From positions 620,001 through 684,000 of the forward strand of contig JAXMCK010000005.1 of assembly GCA_046349395.1 (NCBI GenBank): DNA of 64,000 nt. The letters run 5' to 3'. A model generated the notes under the pieces. The model did no database searches. It had not been told where the DNA came from and saw only the letters and a list, made by a program, of their open reading frames with translations. The position numbers and the translations under genes are program-made. The DNA is from JAXMCK01 sp046349395 (GTDB taxonomy: Bacteria > Pseudomonadota > Alphaproteobacteria > Geminicoccales > Geminicoccaceae). This document shows, piece by piece, positions 23,527 to 31,832 of this stretch (its first letter is position 1; every line of letters begins with the position of its first letter).

Positions 23527-24564
23527 TCAGGCGGCCGCCTTCTCCGTCCCCTCCTTGCCCGCGAGCCGTGCCGCGACCTTCGCCTTGCGCTCGCGGTAGC
23601 GCGCCTGCATCAGCGCCTCGCCCTCGGGCGAGCCGTCGTGCCAGGTGCCGAAGATCTGGTCGAGCGGCAGCAGCGCGTCGCCGTAGTTCACCTCGAAATA
23701 CTTGTGGTGCAGGTGATGGGCGTAGGCGTGACTGTCGATCTTCGAGTTCTCGCCGATCTCGACATAGTGGAAGCCGACATGGCCCGGAATGGCACCGAAG
23801 GCGGCATAGTGCAGCTGATAGAGGGCCAGCACCGGGTTCGAGGGGATGATCAGGTGGTAGAACGTGGTCGAGAGATAGAGCAGATGCTCGACCGGGTGCA
23901 TCGACAGCGACGACCAGGGAGACGGATTGACCGAGTTGTGGTGCACCGAGTGCACCCATTTATAGAGGAACGGCGTGTGGATCAGCCGGTGGATGCAGTA
24001 GAAGTGGAACTCGTGAATGATCGGTACCACCAGCGCCAGGCAGAACAGATAAACGGGGTGCTGCGCAAAGCTCAGCCACGGCACCCAGCCATTGGCGAAC
24101 GCCCAGAGCGCCACGACCTCGATCGCCGTCCAGATCGTGACACCGGAGAGGAACGAGCGCAGGATATTGTCGAGGTTCTGGCTGCCGAACCAGAAGACAG
24201 CACTAGGTTGCTCGGCCGGGAACTTGGCGTTGTACTTGAACCGGCGCTCCTGCTTCTTCAGCACGTAGAGATGCAGCTCGAAGGCACCGTAGAAGAGGAA
24301 GGTCGCGACCGCGTTCACCGCGTAGAGCCGGAGCGCCCAGCCCCAGTTCAGCGTCTGCAGGGTCTCGACCGGCGGCACCACCCAGGCCCACCAGGCGACG
24401 GCCGAGAGGGCGAAAAGGATGTTCCACGGGAAGAAGTAGTGCGGCAGCCACTTCAGCACCGCCATCGGGCGGAACGGTAGCCGGAACAGAGGCGCGATCT
24501 CGATCGGCTGGTTCGGCGACCAGTCGCCCCGCTTGTTGCGCGTGCCGTAGAGCAGATCGTCCAT
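23527..24564 (-). CDS. Sterol desaturase / fatty acid hydroxylase superfamily membrane protein
   Basis: A 345-residue membrane di-iron enzyme. Hydrophobic helices fill residues 35-190. The three histidine clusters are HEFHFYCIHRLIH, HSVHHNSVNPSPWSS and HLHHKYFEVNYGD, with the family ending PLDQIFGTWHDG. These His clusters bind the two irons for O2-dependent C-H hydroxylation or desaturation of a lipid or sterol-like substrate. ATG 24564 follows GGAGG by five bases; a GTG three bases earlier is in frame. It lies 79 bp after the LacI gene on the same strand. Confidence 0.88.
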   Translation of the reverse strand: MDDLLYGTRNKRGDWSPNQPIEIAPLFRLPFRPMAVLKWLPHYFFPWNILFALSAVAWWAWVVPPVETLQTLNWGWALRLYAVNAVATFLFYGAFELHLYVLKKQERRFKYNAKFPAEQPSAVFWFGSQNLDNILRSFLSGVTIWTAIEVVALWAFANGWVPWLSFAQHPVYLFCLALVVPIIHEFHFYCIHRLIHTPFLYKWVHSVHHNSVNPSPWSSLSMHPVEHLLYLSTTFYHLIIPSNPVLALYQLHYAAFGAIPGHVGFHYVEIGENSKIDSHAYAHHLHHKYFEVNYGDALLPLDQIFGTWHDGSPEGEALMQARYRERKAKVAARLAGKEGTEKAAA

Positions 24565-24643
24565 CACCGCCTCCCGCCGTGCTTCGGATGCGATCCTATC
24601 GCCACGGGATCCGGGTCGCGACGGCGCGCTTGATCAGATCCGA

Positions 24644-25645
24644 TCAGACGCTTTCGGCCGTGAGCGTGACGAAGCGGATGGGTGCCGCGTCGACCTCGAC
24701 CTTCAGCAGGCCCAGTTTCTTCAGCACGAGGTCGATGGCACGACGCGCCTGCGCCTCCGGTGCCTGGTCGAGGACGACGTCCATGACACCTTCGCGCAAG
24801 GCGGCCGCACTCCGCTCGGTCAGTTCGTGCCCGACGAAGAAGACCTGCGCCCCGCGCGGATGGCGCCGCAGCACCTCGCAGAGCGAGCTGTTGGCACCCC
24901 CGGCATTGTAGAGCCCGACGAGATCGGGCCAGCGGTCCAGCGCCTCGCCCAGGAGATCCCGGCTGCGCCGCGCCTCGTCGCGCGCGAAGCCGATCCAGCG
25001 CAGCGCCTGCCCCTCCCGCGGGTGCTCCGCGAAGTAGTCGCAAAGTCCCCGCACCCGCTCGCGGTGCACCCGATAGATCGGATGGCACAGCGCCAGCACG
25101 GCACCCTCACGTGGCTGCATCCGTGACAGATAAAGGCCCGCCGTCCGCCCCGCCGCATAGTTGTCGATGCTGACGAGATCGCCACTCGCCACCGCACCCG
25201 TCACCACATGGATGACCGGCAGCCCCTGCCCCATCACGGCCGCGACCGCTTCCCTCACTTCCGGATAGTCCGGCACCGCAAGGATCAGTGCCGCCCGCCT
25301 GACCTCCGCGGACGCGATATGTGCCGCGATCGCTCCTGGATCGCCCTCGTCGAGAAAGGTCCGGTGCACCCGCACGGAGGGATCGAGCGTCGCCCCGATC
25401 CGCTCGAACGCCTTGGAAAGCCGCGCGTAGAACGTCGTCTCCGGCCGTACCAGCACGACCTCGACCCGCAGCAGCCCGCGATGCACGTCGGGCAGCCGGC
25501 GCGGATAGTCGAGCCGCCGGGCCGCCGCGACGACCTTCTCGACCATCGCCGGGCGCACCCCGCCGCGCCCGTTGAGCACGCGCTCGACGGTCGCGGTGCC
25601 GACACCCGCCACTCTTGCGATGTCGGCGAGGGTCGGCTTGCCCAT
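24644..25645 (-). CDS. LacI-family transcriptional regulator
   Basis: A 333-residue LacI repressor. The DNA-binding head is residues 3-55 (PTLADIARVAGVGTATVERV, LNGRGGVRPAMVEKVVAAAR). A periplasmic-binding-protein-like domain follows, with SIDNYAAGRTAGLYLSRM and VGLYNAGGANSSLCEVLRRH. A canonical hinge Leu is not obvious: DYPRRLPDVHRG replaces the usual YxPN. It lies 20 bp after the SDR gene and before the desaturase, so it is inside the series it may control. The effector, usually a sugar or polyol, is unknown. Confidence 0.85.
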   Translation of the reverse strand: MGKPTLADIARVAGVGTATVERVLNGRGGVRPAMVEKVVAAARRLDYPRRLPDVHRGLLRVEVVLVRPETTFYARLSKAFERIGATLDPSVRVHRTFLDEGDPGAIAAHIASAEVRRAALILAVPDYPEVREAVAAVMGQGLPVIHVVTGAVASGDLVSIDNYAAGRTAGLYLSRMQPREGAVLALCHPIYRVHRERVRGLCDYFAEHPREGQALRWIGFARDEARRSRDLLGEALDRWPDLVGLYNAGGANSSLCEVLRRHPRGAQVFFVGHELTERSAAALREGVMDVVLDQAPEAQARRAIDLVLKKLGLLKVEVDAAPIRFVTLTAESV

Positions 25646-25665
25646 CCTGCCCCGGACGGTCGCCG

Positions 25666-26514
25666 CTACGACGCCGCGAAAGTCTTGAACGCCTCGGCGT
25701 GGTCCTTGTGCCAGCGCGACAGCGGCGGCCGGTTCTCGATGATGTCGCCCGCCGCCCAGGCGATCCGCCGCTCGTCCAGCGCCCGCGTCACGTCATTGTC
25801 GGGGCAGAGGATGTAGAAGTCGCCCCGCTCCAGGCTCGCCAGCATGAAGTCGACCGTCTGCTCGGGCGTCCAGGCCCCGGCCGGCTTCTCCGTACGCCCG
25901 GACCGCGTCAGTTCCGTGAAGACGAAGCCCGGGATCAGGAGATGCGCCCGCACGCGGCCGTCGGTTGAGCCGCGCAGTTCGTGCTCCAGTGCCTCGGTGA
26001 ACACCTTCACCCCGGCCTTCGCCACATTGTAGGCGGGATCGCCCGGCGGGGTCGTGATGCCCTGCTTCGAGCCCGTATTGATGACGAGCCCCGGATGGCC
26101 GCGCTCGACCATCCCCGGCACGAACACGCGCGTGCCGTTGATCACCCCGCCCAGATTGACCGCCAGCACCCGGTCCCAGTTGGCCGGCGGCCCGAAGATG
26201 CCGCTGCCGGGCTGGATGCCGGCATTGTTCATCAGAACATGCACCTCGCCGAACCGGTCGCGGACGGCGAGATCGAGCTCCATCAGGTCGTCGACGTCCG
26301 AGACGTCCGTCTCGAACTCCATGACGGCATCGGCCCCGCCCTTGGCGACGGCGGCGATGGCCTCGGCCGCCCGGTCGAGCCGGTCGGCGTCGAGATCGGC
26401 GATGCAGACCTTGAGGCCCATGGCGGCGAACCGCTTCGCCGCCGCGAGCCCGATCCCGGCGGCCCCGCCCGTAACGACGGCGACCGAGCCTTCATTCAGG
26501 GCCGGATGGGCCAT
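25666..26514 (-). CDS. SDR-family NAD(P)-dependent oxidoreductase
   Basis: A 282-residue classical short-chain dehydrogenase. It has the cofactor loop TGGAAGIGLAAAKRFA (residues 15-30), NNAGI, the catalytic Ser in VINTGSKQG, and YNVAKAGVK with Tyr and Lys of the YxxxK motif. D-A-D after the second strand suggests an NAD preference. It probably interconverts an alcohol and ketone. It heads a leftward series with LacI, sterol desaturase and a dihaem cytochrome, which fits a lipid or terpenoid oxidation route. The ATG at 26514 is chosen because it directly precedes the Rossmann fold. Confidence 0.88.
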   Translation of the reverse strand: MAHPALNEGSVAVVTGGAAGIGLAAAKRFAAMGLKVCIADLDADRLDRAAEAIAAVAKGGADAVMEFETDVSDVDDLMELDLAVRDRFGEVHVLMNNAGIQPGSGIFGPPANWDRVLAVNLGGVINGTRVFVPGMVERGHPGLVINTGSKQGITTPPGDPAYNVAKAGVKVFTEALEHELRGSTDGRVRAHLLIPGFVFTELTRSGRTEKPAGAWTPEQTVDFMLASLERGDFYILCPDNDVTRALDERRIAWAAGDIIENRPPLSRWHKDHAEAFKTFAAS

Positions 26515-26608
26515 GGCGATGCTCCCTCGAGGTTCTAGTTGGACGGATCGTAACGCAATCATGCGCCGTTGTGCGAGGCGACACAGTCGACAGCGGAGGC
26601 AACCGGCC

Positions 26609-27106
26609 GTGACCGACAGCCAGGACATGCGCCTCGCCACGCCCGGCGAGTGCCAGTTGACGATCGCCCGCAGCTTCCACGCACCCCGCAGTCTCGTCTT
26701 CGACTGCTGGACCCGGCCCGATTACTTGCAGCAGTGGCTGCCCGGACCGGAGGACTCGACCTTCGAGACCTGCGAGATCGATCTCCGCTTCGGGGGCCAT
26801 TACCGTGTCGACTGGAGCTTTCCCGACGGGGCCCAGACGAGCGTCGGCGGTGTCTTTCGCGAGGTCGTCCGCCCGGAGCGGCTCGTTGTCACGCTGGCGA
26901 TCGACCCGGACCGCAATCTCGGCGAAGTCGTCGCCACGCTGGACCTGACGCAGACCACCGGCCGCACCATGACCAGGATCGGCCTCATTTTCGAGACGCC
27001 GGAAGCCCGCGACGGCCTCCTACGCTGCGAGCCGGCAAGCTCCTTCCGCTGCGGCTGCGCGAGACTCGACACCCTGCTGACACGGCTGCTGCCGACGAGC
27101 CTGTAG
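26609..27106 (+). CDS. SRPBCC/AHSA1 domain protein (GTG start)
   Basis: A 165-residue START-like fold protein. It has LTIARSFHAPRSLVFDCWTR, then PDYLQQWLPGPEDSTFETCE and VGGVFREVVRPERLVVTLAI, typical of the Aha1-C-terminal-like (polyketide cyclase-like) family. The fold binds a small hydrophobic ligand. Start GTG 26609 is preceded by GGAGG nine bases upstream. It is divergent from the SDR gene; the 94-bp gap may hold promoters for both. The C-terminus ends next to the truncated TPP-enzyme remnant. Confidence 0.75.
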   Translation: MTDSQDMRLATPGECQLTIARSFHAPRSLVFDCWTRPDYLQQWLPGPEDSTFETCEIDLRFGGHYRVDWSFPDGAQTSVGGVFREVVRPERLVVTLAIDPDRNLGEVVATLDLTQTTGRTMTRIGLIFETPEARDGLLRCEPASSFRCGCARLDTLLTRLLPTSL

Positions 27107-27158
27107 CGACAAGCCAGTTCCAGGATCGGCAGGCACCGCGAGGCCACGCGCTCGACTG

Positions 27159-27368
27159 GCAGACGCCGAGTGGCCCCGTCACCTTGGCATGCGAGCACGC
27201 CATGACGCCCGCCTCCTCGTGCCGGACCTGGACAAAGCGGATCTCGTTCTGCCGCACCCGCAAGGACTCGATGACACCGTTGATGCCGTCGCCCGGGATG
27301 CCAAAGACCCGGTCGACCCCCCACTGCACGAGAGTGTCGACGAGAACGTCGCCGGCCGTGGTCGCCAT
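27159..27368 (-). pseudogene. N-terminal remnant of a thiamine-diphosphate enzyme (PoxB / acetolactate-synthase type)
   Basis: From ATG 27368 (GGAGG upstream) about 70 codons read MATTAGDVLVDTLVQWGVDR, VFGIPGDGINGVIESLRVRQ, then VRHEEAGVMACSHAKVTGPL and GVC. This is the opening of pyruvate-oxidase-like ThDP enzymes with the catalytic Glu in RHEE. After GVC the family sequence stops and the frame meanders, so roughly 500 codons are missing. The promoter-proximal end survives while the rest was deleted up to the SRPBCC gene. Confidence 0.75.
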
Positions 27369-27652
27369 CGCGGCCTCCGTTTGCGCTGGTTAGGACCTCG
27401 GTAAGTGTCCTGTGTGGATGGCTCCCGCATTGCAAGTCGGTTCGTGCGCTGGCGCTTGTCGGGTACCGTCCTGTGTTCGGCCTCCGGTTGCGGTGGTTGA
27501 GCACCACGGGCCTTGATGGATTCCGCGGACGAAGTCCCAGTCTGCTTAGCGGCTTCATGGCCTGACACTTACGCGGGTTGTCCTCGTCCCCGGTCCGACC
27601 GGTTCGCCATCACGTCTCACCGTCCCTGCAACTCGGGATTTCTTGGGGCCGC

Positions 27653-28687
27653 CTAGGGCGACGCGCTCGCCACCGCGGCGGACGACCGGTAGACGCCGCC
27701 GCGCGCCATCAACGCCCAGACGATCCGCGCCGTTCGGTTGGCGACGGCCACCGTTGCCACGCGGGCCGGCTTGCGCTGCAGCAGCTCGGCCAGCGGTCGC
27801 TCGCGCTCCGGCGTGCGCCGTGCGACGCGGACCCGCGAGGTGGCGCCTACCACCATGAGCCGTCGCAGGTAGGGGTCGCCCATTTTCGAGATCCGCCCCA
27901 TCCGCTCCTTGCCGCCGCTGGAGTTGGCCAATGGCGTCAGCCCGAGCCACGCGGCGAACTGCCTGCCCGAGCGGAAGCGCTGCGGGTCGGTCACCGTGGC
28001 GGCGAACGCGGTCGCCACGACGACACCGATGCCGGGAATGGTCTCCAGTCTGCGCGCCACGTCATTCTGTCGGAACCAGGCGAGGAGCTCGCGCTCGAGC
28101 GACGTCAGCCGACCTTGTAGCTCCATGACCTGAGCTGCCAAGGCCGTGACCACGCGGGCGGCGAGAGCAGGCACCTCGATCGCCGCGCCCCTGGTGATTC
28201 GCGTCACCAGCTCGAGCGCATGATGAAGCCCACGGTTGATCGTGATGCCGAACTCGCCCAGCAGGCCGCGGATCATGTTCACGAGCTGCGTGCGCTGCCG
28301 CACCATCAGGTCGCGTGCGCGATGCATCGCCAGAGCTGCTTGCTGGTCGGGCGACTTGACCGGTACGAAGCGCATGGTCGGCCTGGTCACCGCCTCGCAG
28401 ATCGCCTCGGCATCGCCGGCGTCGGTCTTGCCGCGCTTCACATACGGCTTGACGTAGGCCGGCGACATCAGCCGAACCTCATGGCCGAGCTCGCTCAATT
28501 GTCGGCCCCAGTAATGACTGGTGCCACAGGCCTCCATGCCGACCAGACACGGCGCCAGCTTGGCGAAGAACGGCAGCACCTGACCGCGTCGCAGAGCTTT
28601 GCGGGCAAGCACGCGTCCGGCGCCGTCGACTGCGTGCACTTGAAAGACGTTCTTGGCGAGATCGAGGCCGACGGTGGCGATCGTCAT
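27653..28687 (-). CDS. IS110-family transposase, intact
   Basis: A 344-residue IS110 enzyme of a different subgroup from the one at 18.9 kb. It starts MTIATVGLDLAKNVFQVHAV, with the catalytic Asp in GLDLAK, Glu in VGMEACGTSHYWGR and the Asp pair in GKTDAGDAEAICEAV. The C-terminal domain has LETIPGIGVVVATAFAATVT with QFAAWLGLTPLANSSGGKER, RISKMGDPYLRRLMVVGATS. All DEDD positions are present. Non-coding ends of about 200-350 bp lie on both sides (27369-27652 and 28688-29042). It separates the truncated ThDP gene from the four-paralogue array. Confidence 0.88.
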   Translation of the reverse strand: MTIATVGLDLAKNVFQVHAVDGAGRVLARKALRRGQVLPFFAKLAPCLVGMEACGTSHYWGRQLSELGHEVRLMSPAYVKPYVKRGKTDAGDAEAICEAVTRPTMRFVPVKSPDQQAALAMHRARDLMVRQRTQLVNMIRGLLGEFGITINRGLHHALELVTRITRGAAIEVPALAARVVTALAAQVMELQGRLTSLERELLAWFRQNDVARRLETIPGIGVVVATAFAATVTDPQRFRSGRQFAAWLGLTPLANSSGGKERMGRISKMGDPYLRRLMVVGATSRVRVARRTPERERPLAELLQRKPARVATVAVANRTARIVWALMARGGVYRSSAAVASASP

Positions 28688-29042
28688 GATGAAGGCTCCA
28701 TGAAGACGTGTTCGGCGCCATCCTGGCACCACGGTGGGAGCGGGAGCCATCCACCCCATCTGCCCGGGTCCGGTTTCGCCACGCCGATGCCCCTGGGCTC
28801 CGCCTGCCACCGACCATGTCCGGATGGACAACGCATCCCCGGCCTACAGAAGACTGGCCTCCGGCTTGTCCAGGTGGATCACACACCGAGGATGTGAAGT
28901 GACTTGCTGCAGGTTCGGGCGTAACGTGACTTCTGGCAGCCTAAGATCGTTTGCAGGCCTGCGAACGCGTGCTTGGCCCGCCATTCTCGCACGCTTCAAA
29001 GACAGAAATCGCCCTGCCGACTAGGCGGGCCGGAGGAATCGA
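28688..29042. other. Non-coding stretch between IS110 and the secreted-protein array
   Basis: No gene recognised. The part near 28690-28900 is likely the upstream non-coding end of the IS110 element, where a bridge RNA would be expected. The last 100 bp hold the promoter and ribosome site (GGAGGAATCGA) of the first array gene. Confidence 0.45.
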
Positions 29043-29432
29043 ATGAAGTGGCCAAGCTCGGTGGCGTGCGCGGCACTCATCGCAGGAACCATGCCGGCGG
29101 CGGCGGACATCATGGCCTCGCCACCGATGTACGGTTCATCAAGTCAGGCTTATGCGGTTTGCTACGTCTTCAACGCCGGCATCACCGGCACGACGGCAAT
29201 CCCGATAGACAAGTTCTTTTTATGGTCTGCATCGACCAAGACCGCCTCCGCGTCACGAGGAAATTGCCCCACCTCGCTCCCGGCCTTCCGCACCTGTCAG
29301 GCGATTTTTCCGATTACTAGCTCGGGCGCCTATAGCTGCCGGGTGTCCCTCAGCGGCAAGGCCAACGCCCGTAGCTCGGTCGAGTTCCGCGATGCCTACA
29401 GCCGTGTGCTGAACCGAGCGGATCTGCGTTAG
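29043..29432 (+). CDS. Secreted small cysteine-containing protein, array copy 1
   Basis: 129 residues. The signal peptide MKWPSSVACAALIAGTMPAA ends at AAAD. The mature part has ASPPMYGSSSQAYAVCYVFN, an acidic or aromatic strand, four cysteines (VCY, GNC, RTC, YSC) and the family ending SCRVSLSGKANARSSVEFRD then LNRADLR. All four array copies share ASPP, the C-Y-x-F-N region, SCRVxLxGKANAR and N-R-A-[DE]-L-R. No known family recognised. The pattern suggests a small beta-sandwich with two disulfides. A GGAGGAA ribosome site precedes the ATG. Confidence 0.75.
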   Translation: MKWPSSVACAALIAGTMPAAADIMASPPMYGSSSQAYAVCYVFNAGITGTTAIPIDKFFLWSASTKTASASRGNCPTSLPAFRTCQAIFPITSSGAYSCRVSLSGKANARSSVEFRDAYSRVLNRADLR

Positions 29433-29573
29433 GCGACCGTCCGCCATGGTAGCCCGTACGGTGGCCACGCGGCTGAGGAACGTCGATCGGACGTTGTCTG
29501 GCAAGACCGGAGCACCAGCACCGTGCGAAAGACCCGAGGCGCCGCGCAGGCGCCGCGAACGAGAGGGACTGGC

Positions 29574-29969
29574 ATGAAGTTGTCTGGTTTGGCGGCGAGC
29601 GTAGTAGTAATCATGGCTGCCGTTCCAGCGGCGGCGGACATGATTGCGTCGCCACCAATCTTCGGCGGACTAAGTCAGAAGTTTGCCTACTGCTACATCT
29701 TCAATGCGAGCTCTACATCAATGCGGATTGAATTTATTGATTTGTGGTCGGACACCGGGATCAAGACTCGTTTGTCAAGCGACAGCTGCAAAGTCTCCGC
29801 CAGCAATCCTGTGCTCGCGGCGTACACCGGGTGCTATTCATACACCAGCATCGTCAACGATCGGGCGTACAGCTGCCGCGTGACACTGACCGGTAAGGCC
29901 AACGCCCGCAGCTCGATCGAGATCACCAACCAACTTGGCACCACGCTGAACCGAGCGGAGTTGCGCTAG
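29574..29969 (+). CDS. Secreted small cysteine-containing protein, array copy 2
   Basis: 131 residues, signal peptide MKLSGLAASVVVIMAAVPAA. The mature part reads ADMIASPPIFGGLSQKFAYC YIFN, with the same four cysteines as copy 1 (YCY, DSC, GCY, YSC), SCRVTLTGKANARSSIEITN and final LNRAELR. The middle region differs most from the other copies (SVKVSASNPVLAAYTG-like loop). It lies 141 bp after copy 1. A G-A-G-A-G-G-G stretch lies upstream of the ATG. Confidence 0.75.
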   Translation: MKLSGLAASVVVIMAAVPAAADMIASPPIFGGLSQKFAYCYIFNASSTSMRIEFIDLWSDTGIKTRLSSDSCKVSASNPVLAAYTGCYSYTSIVNDRAYSCRVTLTGKANARSSIEITNQLGTTLNRAELR

Positions 29970-30076
29970 GCGCCGGCGTGCATGAACAGGCACGCGGAGC
30001 GAAACAGCGATGCCGGGCTCCTCGCGTGATGCCCAAAGGTAAAGCAGCGGAAGCGCAATGGACGGAAGGAAGCGCG

Positions 30077-30451
30077 ATGAGTTGGGCAAGCTCGATGTTG
30101 TGCGCGGCCATCTTCGCTGCAGCGATGCCAGCGGCGGCGGAGACGATGGCGTCGCCACCGATCGTAGGCGATTTCAGCCAAAAGTTCGCCGTGTGCTACG
30201 TCTTCAATTCGGGCACGACCGCAATCTCGATCAGCAACATTCAGATTTGCGGGTCCGACGGGGTATGCATGAATACGCAAGGTAAATGCCTCTCCCTCAA
30301 GTCGTACGGCACCTGTTCCGGGATCGCTTCGATCGTGAATGGCAAGCTGTTCAGCTGCCGGGTGACACTGACCGGCAAGGCGAACGCGCGCGGCTCCATC
30401 GAGATCCGCGCTGCCGACACCACTGTGCAGAACCGAGCGGATCTGCGTTAG
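30077..30451 (+). CDS. Secreted small cysteine-containing protein, array copy 3 with an extra Cys pair
   Basis: 124 residues, signal peptide MSWASSMLCAAIFAAAMPAA. The mature part has ASPPIVGDFSQKFAVCYVFN, SCRVTLTGKANARGSIEIRA and final QNRADLR. In addition to the four shared cysteines it carries QICGSDGVCMN, a close pair in a predicted hairpin that could form an additional disulfide. GGAAGGA precedes the ATG by nine bases. It lies 107 bp after copy 2. Confidence 0.75.
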   Translation: MSWASSMLCAAIFAAAMPAAAETMASPPIVGDFSQKFAVCYVFNSGTTAISISNIQICGSDGVCMNTQGKCLSLKSYGTCSGIASIVNGKLFSCRVTLTGKANARGSIEIRAADTTVQNRADLR

Positions 30452-30553
30452 GCGCCTATGCGCACGATCACACACTCGACGGACAGGCATCCGACGACAA
30501 TGACGGCTGACGTGACCTGGCACGGCTAACCAAGGTGGAGGGGAGGAAGCGGC

Positions 30554-30940
30554 ATGAGGTGGGCAATCTCGCTGGCGTTCGCCGCAGTCATCGCGGGAGC
30601 CATGCCGGCGGTGGCGGAGTCGATCGCCTCGCCGCCGATCTATGGCGGATCGAGGCAAAGGTATGCCGTGTGCTCCGTCTTCAATTCCGGGAGCACGGCG
30701 ATCCCGATCAGCTCCTTCTTTCTCTATTCGGACCTTGGGGTTCCCATGAGCTCGCGAGGAGATTGCCCTACGTCGCTGGGGTCCAACAAGACGTGCTCCG
30801 CGAGCTTCTCGATCGCTAGTGACAGAGCGTACAGCTGCCGGGTGTCGCTGACCGGCAAGGCGAACGCCCGCGCCTCGATCCAGATCCGCGATGGCAGCAG
30901 CCGCACTCCAACGCCGCTGAACCGAGCGGATCTGCGCTAG
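30554..30940 (+). CDS. Secreted small cysteine-containing protein, array copy 4
   Basis: 128 residues, signal peptide MRWAISLAFAAVIAGAMPAV. The mature part has ESIASPPIYGGSRQRYAVCS VFN, GDCPTSLGSNKTCSASFSIA, SCRVSLTGKANARASIQIRD and final LNRADLR. It is closest to copy 1: both have the NCPTS/DCPTS and TC spacing. It lies 102 bp after copy 3. The stop is followed by AGGAGCC, similar to the TAGGCG that follows the other copies, so 3' flanks were duplicated with the genes. Confidence 0.75.
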   Translation: MRWAISLAFAAVIAGAMPAVAESIASPPIYGGSRQRYAVCSVFNSGSTAIPISSFFLYSDLGVPMSSRGDCPTSLGSNKTCSASFSIASDRAYSCRVSLTGKANARASIQIRDGSSRTPTPLNRADLR

Positions 30941-31109
30941 GAGCCTGCACGCTCGATCAGGCAACTGAAGGCAACGGATCCGACGAGAGCGATCTACGCG
31001 GAACATCGCATGACGCTGCCACGGCCCTCGCTGCGCACTAACGGGCGTAATGATTCATTCGATCAGTCACTCCTTGAGCCGGACGCGGTCGCCCCACCAA
31101 CCCGCCCCT

Positions 31110-31673
31110 TCAGACCCGCTCGGCCACCCTGCGCACGAAATCGTACTCGGCCTCGACGGTATAGAGCGATCCCTCGGGCCGCAGCTGGCTCGAATAGAGG
31201 GTGAAGTTGCTGACCGGGAAGGGATGCGTCGCGAACAAGTTGCGGGCGAAGACCCAGGAGGCGAAGCGGGACTCGGGCGGCGGTGAGCGGAAGCGGGCCA
31301 GGGTCACGTGCGGCTGGAACTTGCGCCGCTCGGGCTCGAGGCCGTGCTCGTTCAGCACGCGCTCGATCCGCCGCCGCAGCCGGTCCATGCCCCCGCTCGG
31401 ATCGTCGACGCCGACCCAGAGCGTGTGCGGCGCTCCGCGGGGCGGGAACTGGCCGAGGCCCTTCAGCGCGATCTCGAAGGGCGGCTGCGAGATCTCCGCC
31501 AGCGCCTCGCCGATGTCGCAGAAGGTGCCGTGATCGACCTCGCCGATGAAGCGCAGCGTCAGGTGGAACTGGTCGGGATCGGTCCAGCGGACTGCCGGCA
31601 GGCCCTCCGACATGCGCTCCAGGGCATCGGTGACGTCCTCGGGCAGCTCCAGGGCTACGAATAGACGGGGCAT
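31110..31673 (-). CDS. thpR: RNA 2',3'-cyclic phosphodiesterase (LigT/ThpR)
   Basis: A 187-residue 2H phosphoesterase. It starts MPRLFVALELPEDVTDALER and has the two catalytic HxT motifs: FHLTLRFIGEV near residue 37 and PHVTLARFRSP near residue 122. It ends with FTLYSSQLRPEGSLYTVEAE, the canonical ThpR C-terminus. The enzyme opens 2',3'-cyclic phosphates on RNA ends to 2'-phosphates. The ATG at 31673 is the family start. It is divergent from the TPR-bamB-der genes. Confidence 0.9.
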   Translation of the reverse strand: MPRLFVALELPEDVTDALERMSEGLPAVRWTDPDQFHLTLRFIGEVDHGTFCDIGEALAEISQPPFEIALKGLGQFPPRGAPHTLWVGVDDPSGGMDRLRRRIERVLNEHGLEPERRKFQPHVTLARFRSPPPESRFASWVFARNLFATHPFPVSNFTLYSSQLRPEGSLYTVEAEYDFVRRVAERV

Positions 31674-31832
31674 GGCGCGTCTCCCTGCAGCCGGCGGCAA
31701 GGTCCGCCGGCGACCCCGGCAGCCTTGCCAAAGATGTACACCACCCATTAGCTACAGCGCTTCGCGCGCGGGACCACCCGTTCGCCAACGGCGCGAGCAA
31801 GAGCGTGCCGTCCCACAGTTAAGGTAGCATCC

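Noticed and set aside
29043..30940. Array as known toxin-antitoxin or bacteriocin-immunity genes
   Set aside because: All four copies have the same signal peptide and fold-like pattern, and no export or immunity gene is adjacent.
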